From JAGGVT01 sp965369605 (GTDB lineage: Bacteria > JAJVIF01 > JAGGVT01): a DNA stretch of 11,769 bases. Shown in pieces: positions 6,174-11,769 of this stretch. The position numbers were made by a program, and so were the translations under genes. The notes under the pieces were generated by a model. The model had not been told where the DNA came from, ran no database searches, and saw only the letters and a list, made by a program, of their open reading frames with translations. The stretch lies in NCBI GenBank assembly GCA_965369605.1, contig CBDURE010000110.1:1-11769 (forward strand), in the 5' to 3' direction. Position 1 is the first letter of the stretch, and each line of letters starts with the position of its first letter.

Positions 6174-7871
6174 TTGGTGGGTTCTGATATAAACATACCG
6201 GACAAAAAAGAATCGAAACCGATTGCTCCATATTCACGGTCATTTCAGGATAAGGTTCGCGACCTGACCCAAAAAACGTTCCTCCTGATAATAATCGCGA
6301 TTGTAACCAAGTGTTTCGGGCTTGTTCGACTCGGTGTAACATCAGCGACATTCGGCGCTAATGCTTACACGGACATGTTCTTTGGTGTCTTTGGTTCGAC
6401 AATCGTGTTTTTCGAAATACTGCCGGTGGTTTTCAATCAGGCGCTGGTTCCGCGGTATGTGGATATTCTGGTCAGGGGAGATCGAAAGGCGTTCAATCGC
6501 GCGGTCAGCACATCAATCAATTACGTTCTAATCATATCGCTTGTTCTATTTGTTTTATGCTCATATTACGCCGCCCCAATCCGGGAGGTTTTTTTCCATT
6601 TCCCCGCTGATGTAGGCCATGACAAAATTACCTACGCTAACTGGCTTTTCCGCCTTGCTTTCATTGTTTTGTTTTTGAATGTTTTCATCGGAAGTTTCAC
6701 GGCGATACTCTACGCCAACGATCAGGTGATTTCGCCATCAGTTTTGAATTTCATAAACGGCATCAATGTGCTTATCTGCATCCTTCTTTTCCACAGCCAT
6801 CTGGGAATTTTCTCAATGGTTCTCGGATATGTAACCGGCGGAGTCTGCCAGATTTTATATCTCGCTTATTTTGTATATCGCACGGGATTCAGATGGAATC
6901 CGTTTGATTTATTTGCACCGGGCATGTTCAACAGCTATGTCCGCCCCATCGCGCCGGCGTATGTCGCGATGGTTGTCGCGCAGATGAATATTGTAATCGA
7001 CCGCAGTTTCACAAGCCGCCTCGGGCAGGAGGGCATGGTTACCTGCCTTCAGTTTGCCGGACAAATGATTTTAATTGTCCTGATTTTCTCAACCGCTTTT
7101 TCAAACGCGATTCTCCCGAAATTAAGTTCGCTGAAATCGTTGAACCGAACTGAGGAATATAAAACGCTTCTTGTCAGGGGAATACTGGTTGTTATATTTT
7201 TAATACTTCCAATCGCAATCTCAGCGATGCTCACCGCGAGGCCCATCGCGACTCTGATTCTTTTTCATGGCAAGTTCGCGCAGGTTCCGGAAAACCTATA
7301 CACAACGTTCTACATATTCAGGATTCAAATTATCTGGTCGCTGTTTTTCCTGATAAACACTCAATTTTTCAATGTGTTCTACACATACAAGGATTTCAAT
7401 ATACCTTTGGCTATTTCAAGCGTCAACGTTTTGGCTAACGTGGTTTTCAATATTCTGTTTACCGGACTGACATTCGGGCTGGCGCTTCCGTATCTCTACA
7501 AGTGGGGAGTAATAGGAATTGCGGCATCTACCGCAGTGGGAATCATAATCAGCGTAATTCTTTCGATTATCCTTCTGCGCAAAAAAATCGGTAATGTTAT
7601 TGACCTGTTTGTAATCAAGCATATAGCCAAGCTGGGGATAGCATCATTTTTCGCCCTGGGTGTCGGCTACCTGCTGAATCGATATGTCTTTTTCGCACAG
7701 TATAAAGGCACGATTTCGGTTGGCGTGGCGTTTTCGATACTGCAGGTCATTTCAGTGGGGATAGTAACATGCATTGCGTTTTTAGCCGCGTCTTATTTTG
7801 TTAATCGAAATACGCTGAATTTTGTTATTTCAATGGTGCGTGAATTCACTTCCAGAAAAAAGACCACATGA
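6174..7871 (+). CDS. MurJ/MviN-family lipid-linked glycan flippase
   Basis: This 565-residue polytopic inner-membrane protein has about 13-14 hydrophobic segments, the MOP-superfamily MurJ pattern. The N-terminal GLVRLGVTSATFGA...TDMFF matches the MurJ signature, with R52 and D67 at positions of conserved charged residues. SNAILPKLSSL corresponds to the conserved G-x-x-L-L-P-x-L-S segment. The family flips undecaprenyl-linked sugars such as lipid II. Here the YADRL-like motif of canonical MurJ appears as FAGQM (residues 294-298), and the gene heads a polysaccharide cluster, so it may move a polysaccharide repeat unit instead. The start is TTG at 6174 (or GTG at 6177), about 8 nt after GGA. 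A cytoplasmic tail of about 35 residues precedes the first membrane segment. Confidence 0.87.
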   Translation: MVGSDINIPDKKESKPIAPYSRSFQDKVRDLTQKTFLLIIIAIVTKCFGLVRLGVTSATFGANAYTDMFFGVFGSTIVFFEILPVVFNQALVPRYVDILVRGDRKAFNRAVSTSINYVLIISLVLFVLCSYYAAPIREVFFHFPADVGHDKITYANWLFRLAFIVLFLNVFIGSFTAILYANDQVISPSVLNFINGINVLICILLFHSHLGIFSMVLGYVTGGVCQILYLAYFVYRTGFRWNPFDLFAPGMFNSYVRPIAPAYVAMVVAQMNIVIDRSFTSRLGQEGMVTCLQFAGQMILIVLIFSTAFSNAILPKLSSLKSLNRTEEYKTLLVRGILVVIFLILPIAISAMLTARPIATLILFHGKFAQVPENLYTTFYIFRIQIIWSLFFLINTQFFNVFYTYKDFNIPLAISSVNVLANVVFNILFTGLTFGLALPYLYKWGVIGIAASTAVGIIISVILSIILLRKKIGNVIDLFVIKHIAKLGIASFFALGVGYLLNRYVFFAQYKGTISVGVAFSILQVISVGIVTCIAFLAASYFVNRNTLNFVISMVREFTSRKKTT

Positions 7872-7969
7872 TTTTTTTAGATTGAATTATGTACAGGATA
7901 AACCAAAGGGTGGTCTATGGATTTTATTTTATCGTGATAAGATATATTTATACGGATTGAATCTGATTT

Positions 7970-7989
7970 AATCACAAAGCGTGATTTTT
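7970..7989 (+). terminator. Rho-independent terminator-like hairpin after the flippase gene
   Basis: AATCAC (7970-7975), loop AAAGC, then GTGATT (7981-7986) form a perfect 6-bp stem that runs into five T residues in all. It lies about 100 bases after the stop codon of the flippase gene. The stem is AT-rich, so termination may be weak. Confidence 0.45.
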
Positions 7990-7999
7990 GACGATGTTA

Positions 8000-8155
8000 A
8001 ATAATGAAGTGAGATTTATTAGGGAAATGCGACAGCCTGGGGGATAAGTTGCGCATTACCCCGGTGAAGGGACACCGGGTTACAAATTGAATTGGGGATA
8101 AGTTGCGCGTTGCCCCGGTGAAGGGACACCGGGTTACAAATTGAATAATGAAGTG
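8000..8155 (+). repeat. Two-copy 54-bp tandem repeat with hairpins, framed by 12-bp direct repeats
   Basis: Two 54-bp units, 8040-8093 and 8094-8147, differ at only three positions. Each contains CCCGGTG-AAGGGA-CACCGGG, a perfect 7-bp GC stem with a 6-nt loop. The 12-mer AATAATGAAGTG occurs at 8000-8011 and again at 8144-8155, on both sides of the tandem pair. That may be a target duplication or part of a larger repeat. The pair sits in the 307-bp gap between the flippase and acetyltransferase genes and would be transcribed into stable hairpins in the leader of the latter. Confidence 0.85.
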
Positions 8156-8178
8156 TAAATATGTAGGGATACATTGAT

Positions 8179-8757
8179 ATGGCAAGACAGGTATTTCAGG
8201 AAAATCCATTAATAGCCTTGAGATATGACATCAAGCGTGTTCGCGACTTTGTCAAATCTCGCAATTTCCTGCTTCGCCTGATATATCCATATACATGCAG
8301 CGGGATACAGGTGCTTATTCTTCACAGGCTGACCCGCTGGAACATGTACACAAAAATTCCCATTTTTTACCAGATTTTTAATGTAATACTGAGAATAACA
8401 TCATCCGTCTTTCAGATAACATGGGGAATTATGATATCAAACGGATGTGACATAGGCAGGGGTTTTTACATAGACCATCACGGTGGAATCTGGGTCGGTG
8501 CGGAAAAGATGGGACGCAACTGCAACATATCGCATCATGTTACAATTGGCAGAACTGAAGCGTCAACCGGATATCCAACCATTGGAGATAATGTCTATTT
8601 CGGCACCGGTTGCATTGTGATTGGCGAAATCAACATTGGCAATAATGTCAAGGTTGGGCCATACGCGGTTGTGCGCAAGGATGTTCCCCCAAACACTGTA
8701 GTCATGGCGATGCCGCCTCGAAGTGTATTAATCAGGCAAAAGGAAAATGAATCTTAA
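8179..8757 (+). CDS. Serine acetyltransferase-like hexapeptide O-acetyltransferase
   Basis: The 192-residue protein has a C-terminal left-handed beta-helix of hexapeptide repeats (GCDIGRGFYIDHHGGIWVG, then VTIG, PTIGDNVYFGTG, INIGNNVKVGPYAVV, and the end signature DVPPNTVVMAMPPR). The histidines of IDHHGG and SHHVTIG match the active-site region of CysE. The N-terminal helical domain of CysE is mostly lacking; instead residues about 30-85 are partly hydrophobic. Position between a flippase and an O-antigen-ligase-like gene favours acetylation of a surface glycan over cysteine synthesis, although CysE-like proteins occur in exopolysaccharide clusters and the acceptor cannot be read from sequence. 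The start ATG at 8179 follows AGGG by about 9 nt. Confidence 0.85.
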   Translation: MARQVFQENPLIALRYDIKRVRDFVKSRNFLLRLIYPYTCSGIQVLILHRLTRWNMYTKIPIFYQIFNVILRITSSVFQITWGIMISNGCDIGRGFYIDHHGGIWVGAEKMGRNCNISHHVTIGRTEASTGYPTIGDNVYFGTGCIVIGEINIGNNVKVGPYAVVRKDVPPNTVVMAMPPRSVLIRQKENES

Positions 8758-8771
8758 ACGGGGGGGGTTGA

Positions 8772-10217
8772 TTGAGGCACTTCCTGACATTTAACTCTCA
8801 GAAATCCGCGGCAACCAGAAGGCAACAGGCACCTAAATCTCTTTTGCAGCATAAAACATGGGCAATTGTGATTTTCTTTTTTCTCTGCCTCTTTTTCGGA
8901 TTACTCTGCGGATTAAACGCTTTTGCAGCTATCGGGCTTGTCGCGATACCAATTATAGTGTTGTTCTTCTACAATCCGCTTTATGCTTTCTATCTTTTTG
9001 TCGCCAGCCTCCCGTTGTACGTTATCCCTCTTCAGGGAGTTGAGGGCGTTAACGCCTCCATCCCCCGCCTTTGCGGTATTCTCCTTGTTATTGTGTGGGG
9101 TCCTTATGTATTTCTCACAAGAAAATTCAAATTGATTAAATGGGATCCTTTTCTTGTGATGATAATTATTTTCTTTTGCTGGATGTATATCAGCGCCTCG
9201 TGGTCACAACTCCCTCCTAAAGGATGGATTATGCTGCGAGCGATTGCGCAGCTGATTTTTGCCGTTTTCATCGCCTTGACACTTGTTGATAACCGGAACA
9301 AACTCAGCATAATGGTCAGTATTGTTCTTATTACCTGCATGTTTGCGGGTTTCAGGAGTTTCAGCCTTTCGCTTTATCTGGAGGAAAGAGCGGTAGGCAT
9401 TGAGGGATTTGACCAGAATGAATTCGCATCGATGTTGCTTACCCCCATGATGATTGCGTTGGCGCTCTATGGATACCATTATGTCAAATCCAAATTCTGG
9501 GCATTCGCCCATTTGATTGTGGCGTTCGGATGTTTCATGGGCGCGCTCGCGACAGTAAGCCGTGGATTCGTTCTGAGTGTTATCGCGGCATGCATTGCTT
9601 TGATTGCAATTACTCCTGACAAGAAAAAACTTGTAGCTCTTCTGATAATCGCATTTCTAATTACCTCCCCTTATTACCTGAAAAAATATTCAGACCGCAT
9701 GGGACACGAGCAGTTTGAGATTACCTCCACTGCGGATGTTCCCAGGGGACGGCTTGGAATCTGGCTAATCGGATTGGAGGTTTTCAAAAACTACCCGATT
9801 GCCGGTGTCGGGATTGGCGGATTTCCAAAGGCTTTCGATGATGAGTTAAAGAAAGACCCCACCAGGATTCATTTCTGGGAATACGGCAGAGTCGCGCATA
9901 ACGATTACCTGCTTATTGTCTGTGAACTTGGTATAATCGGATTGTTATTATGGTTCGGTGTTGTTTATCAGGTTTTCAAAAAGGGTTTCAGAAACCTGGT
10001 GATTCTCGAACGAACTGAGGATAAATATTTCGCTGCGGTACAGCGAGGCATTATTGCGGGACTTGTCGGACTGCTTGCCGCATCATTTTTCCTTGGCGTT
10101 TATCACACTAAATTCATGTGGCTTGAATTGATGTTGTTCGCTCTTCTTGCTAATGTTTCAAGGCTTAACAAGGAAAAATCATCTGACAAGGAACTAAAAT
10201 CGCTTCCTGATCCATAA
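8772..10217 (+). CDS. O-antigen ligase/polymerase family membrane protein (Wzy_C-type)
   Basis: The 481-residue membrane protein has about 10-12 predicted transmembrane segments. It carries the features of the O-antigen ligase/Wzy superfamily: SRGFVLS after a helix (R264), then a large periplasmic loop with GIGGFP and a conserved histidine in AHNDYLL (H376), followed by ELGIIGLLLW. These proteins join undecaprenyl-linked polymer to lipid A core or polymerise repeat units; which applies here cannot be told. The start is TTG at 8772, as an in-frame stop directly precedes it at 8769-8771. A run of G at about 8760-8767 could serve as the ribosome site. It follows the acetyltransferase stop by 14 bases and is followed by the glycosyltransferase after 2 bases, consistent with an operon. 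Confidence 0.87.
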   Translation: MRHFLTFNSQKSAATRRQQAPKSLLQHKTWAIVIFFFLCLFFGLLCGLNAFAAIGLVAIPIIVLFFYNPLYAFYLFVASLPLYVIPLQGVEGVNASIPRLCGILLVIVWGPYVFLTRKFKLIKWDPFLVMIIIFFCWMYISASWSQLPPKGWIMLRAIAQLIFAVFIALTLVDNRNKLSIMVSIVLITCMFAGFRSFSLSLYLEERAVGIEGFDQNEFASMLLTPMMIALALYGYHYVKSKFWAFAHLIVAFGCFMGALATVSRGFVLSVIAACIALIAITPDKKKLVALLIIAFLITSPYYLKKYSDRMGHEQFEITSTADVPRGRLGIWLIGLEVFKNYPIAGVGIGGFPKAFDDELKKDPTRIHFWEYGRVAHNDYLLIVCELGIIGLLLWFGVVYQVFKKGFRNLVILERTEDKYFAAVQRGIIAGLVGLLAASFFLGVYHTKFMWLELMLFALLANVSRLNKEKSSDKELKSLPDP

Positions 10218-10219
10218 TC

Positions 10220-11359
10220 GTGCCAGACGCAACCGGGAAAATACGAGTTCTTGAACTAATTCACACGCTTGAGACAGGCGGTGCGCAGAAGGTTATTGTC
10301 AATCTCATACGCGGCATCGATAAAGAGCGTTTTGACATTACGACCGCGTGCATGCAGAGAAAAGGCCCTGTCTTTGACGAGATAAAAACACTTGGTACGA
10401 AAGTATCCCATGTGCCTAAAAAGTCCAGATTTGATATTCAGATTGTCTCCCGATTGCAGAAATTCATTGCGTATGGCAAGTTCGACATTGTCCACACCCA
10501 TAATTTCTCAGCCGGATTATGGGGACGGCTAGCCGCTTCGAGAATCAAAAAGAATCGTCCAGCACTTATTCATACTGAGCATGGACGCCGTGGAAACATT
10601 GTGGGCTGGCGTAAATATGTCAGCTGCTACCTGGCAAAAAAAACCGATTTGATAATCGCGGTTTCAGATGAAACCCGCAAATACCTTATTCAGAAAGTTG
10701 ATTTGCCTCCTGAAAAAATCATTGTTTTGAAAAACGGAATTGATATCAATCACCTTATAACTAAAAAAGATGATGAGGTGTCCGCGATTAATTCAATTCT
10801 TGAATCCAATCCTGATGCCAGATTCATTGTAAATGTGTCAGCGCTTTCCGAAGTGAAAGATCACGCAACTCTGCTGAGAGCATTTAAAATGCTTAAGCAG
10901 AGAGTTAATAACGCGTATCTTCTTCTTGTTGGCGATGGGCATTTAAGATTAAATCTGCAAAAATTGGCTATTTCGCTTGAAATCAACAACGATGTGCATT
11001 TCCTGGGAGAGCGCCATGATATAGCCGCGATACTCAACAAGTGCGATATATTCGTGCTTTCATCGCGTAATGAGGGGCATCCAATTTCACTTTTGGAAGC
11101 TATGGGGATGGGCGTTGTTCCCGTAGCCACCGATGTTGGAGGAATCCCGGAATTGATTGAAAACACGGTAAACGGCCTGACAGTGCCACCCGGAGAACCA
11201 TCGCTGCTGGCGGATGCAATCAGAATCGCGCTTGAAAATCAGAGTTTGTACCATGAATGGTCTGCAAAATCCCAGGAGATTGTTTTTTCTGAATATACTG
11301 CTGAAATAATGGCAAAGAAACATGAGGAAGTATATTCCAAATTAATTTCTCATAGATGA
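10220..11359 (+). CDS. GT4 family glycosyltransferase
   Basis: The 379-residue protein has the GT-B, family 4 layout. The N-terminal Rossmann domain shows ETGGAQKVIVNLIRG, a sugar-acceptor-side motif, plus HTHNFSAG and HTEHGRR. The C-terminal donor-binding domain has NVSALSEVKDHATLL, LLVGDGHLR, FLGERHDI, and the EX7E motif EGHPISLLE (E285 and E293), then GGIPELIENTVNGLTVPPG. It transfers a sugar from an NDP-sugar to a lipid-linked glycan or polysaccharide intermediate; the sugar cannot be predicted. The GTG start at 10220 is 2 bases after the ligase stop codon, with no strong ribosome site, so coupling to upstream translation is likely. No further gene follows for at least 400 bases, so the operon may end here. 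Confidence 0.9.
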   Translation: MPDATGKIRVLELIHTLETGGAQKVIVNLIRGIDKERFDITTACMQRKGPVFDEIKTLGTKVSHVPKKSRFDIQIVSRLQKFIAYGKFDIVHTHNFSAGLWGRLAASRIKKNRPALIHTEHGRRGNIVGWRKYVSCYLAKKTDLIIAVSDETRKYLIQKVDLPPEKIIVLKNGIDINHLITKKDDEVSAINSILESNPDARFIVNVSALSEVKDHATLLRAFKMLKQRVNNAYLLLVGDGHLRLNLQKLAISLEINNDVHFLGERHDIAAILNKCDIFVLSSRNEGHPISLLEAMGMGVVPVATDVGGIPELIENTVNGLTVPPGEPSLLADAIRIALENQSLYHEWSAKSQEIVFSEYTAEIMAKKHEEVYSKLISHR

Positions 11360-11370
11360 TAAAAATTTGC

Positions 11371-11399
11371 TTGACAATATATTAAGGCTGTGGTAATTT
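11371..11399 (+). promoter_or_regulatory. Sigma70-like extended -10 promoter
   Basis: TTGACA (11371-11376) and TAATTT (11394-11399) are separated by exactly 17 bases, and TGG before the -10 box gives an extended -10 (TGN). The -35 box is perfect. Transcription would begin around 11406 and read into the hairpin at 11425-11450. It starts 12 bases after the glycosyltransferase stop codon. Confidence 0.6.
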
Positions 11400-11424
11400 A
11401 TATTTTCGTGAATTAGCCCCTCAC

Positions 11425-11450
11425 AGCCCAAGAGCTCAGTTTCTTGGGCT
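11425..11450 (+). terminator. Perfect hairpin downstream of glycosyltransferase gene
   Basis: AGCCCAAGA (11425-11433) and TCTTGGGCT (11442-11450) form a perfect 9-bp stem around an 8-nt loop. No T-run follows, so it may act as a weak terminator, an RNA-stabilising structure, or the core of a small RNA from the promoter at 11371. Confidence 0.5.
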
Positions 11451-11570
11451 ATTTACTGGAGAAATATCACATTATTAATAATTTGTTTCCCTTGATTAGC
11501 CAGCATTTATGGCTGTTCCAAAAAGCGTTGCATTGTGAATCCAATTTTTAAAAACCGAGCCCTGAACGTT

Positions 11571-11630
11571 AGTGAGGGGTTTGGTGCGGATTTAAATGAG
11601 CTTGAATTTTTATCTGAACAACCCCTCACT
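11571..11630. repeat. Inverted repeat before tandem array
   Basis: AGTGAGGGGTT (11571-11581) and AACCCCTCACT (11620-11630) are exact reverse complements, 11 bp each, about 38 bases apart. The left arm sits within the segment GAGCCCTGAACG-TTAGTGAGGGG. It looks like a repeat or mobile-element end. No gene is evident inside. Confidence 0.55.
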
Positions 11631-11660
11631 CACGAGGATGTTGGAAAAGTTGATTCTTTC

Positions 11661-11769
11661 CCTCCCACACTTAATCCAAATCGGGTACCGCCCACACTTA
11701 ATCCAAATCGGGTGCCGCCCACACTTAATCCAAATCGGGTGCCGCCCACACTTAATCCAAATCGGGTGC
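11661..11769 (+). repeat. 27-bp tandem repeat array, runs off window
   Basis: Four 27-bp units start at 11661, 11688, 11715 and 11742, and a fifth begins at 11769. The first has T in place of G in its third base, and the first unit ends in A rather than G. Later units are identical as far as seen. They contain the core CGGGTGCCGCCCACAC also found at 928-943. Because 27 is divisible by 3, no reading frame on the + strand contains a stop within the array. One frame gives the unit PPTLNPNRV and is open upstream through a GTG at 11535, but no Shine-Dalgarno was seen, so I do not call a gene. Confidence 0.9.

Noticed and set aside
7997..8209. Minus-strand open frame of 70 codons over the tandem repeat
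   Set aside because: Its repeated peptide simply mirrors the 54-bp duplication, and it overlaps the acetyltransferase start.
11535..11660. Start of a protein gene from GTG at 11535
   Set aside because: There is no ribosome site, an inverted repeat lies inside, and other frames are equally open; kept only as a comment on the tandem array.
11661..11769. CRISPR array
   Set aside because: The 27-bp units are contiguous with no spacers, so this is a plain tandem repeat.

Overview
The window looks like a chromosomal segment of an uncultivated, Gram-negative-type bacterium. The base composition is moderately AT-rich, the intergenic regions are full of short repeats, and the coding regions carry a lipoprotein signal, an O-antigen-ligase-like protein and a MurJ-type flippase. 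I cannot assign a phylum from sequence alone. Shine-Dalgarno sequences are weak in front of most genes, and several starts are TTG or GTG.

Left part (1-5700): a ComF-family phosphoribosyltransferase is followed by a protein-lipoylation cluster. The cluster holds lipB (octanoyltransferase), lipA (lipoyl synthase) and a small stand-alone lipoyl-domain protein with a very acidic tail. Between lipB and lipA lie a large convergent beta-propeller-repeat lipoprotein on the minus strand and a degenerate, internally deleted second copy of lipB. The lipB remnant directly abuts lipA, and its C-terminal part is in frame with lipA. LipB would transfer octanoate to the acceptor lysine, LipA would insert the sulfurs, and the adjacent lipoyl-domain protein is an obvious candidate substrate.

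Middle (5669-6064): a roughly 230-bp MITE-like palindromic element with about 30-bp terminal inverted repeats sits immediately after the lipoyl-domain gene. A related solo end lies after comF. A tRNA-Ser(TGA) gene follows.

Right part (6174-11359): a co-directional surface-polysaccharide cluster encodes a MurJ/MviN-family flippase, a serine-acetyltransferase-like hexapeptide O-acetyltransferase, an O-antigen-ligase/polymerase-type membrane protein and a GT4 glycosyltransferase. Together these could build, acetylate, export and polymerise or ligate a glycan. A 54-bp tandem duplication carrying GC hairpins, framed by a 12-bp direct repeat, lies between the flippase and acetyltransferase genes.

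Right end (11360-11769): no convincing gene is present. There is a good sigma70-like promoter, a perfect 9-bp hairpin, an inverted repeat and a 27-bp tandem array that runs off the window. The array shares a 16-nt core with a hairpin-bearing repeat upstream of lipB. The most interesting points are the lipB remnant and disrupted lipB-lipA locus, the free-standing acidic lipoyl protein, and the several families of structured intergenic repeats.
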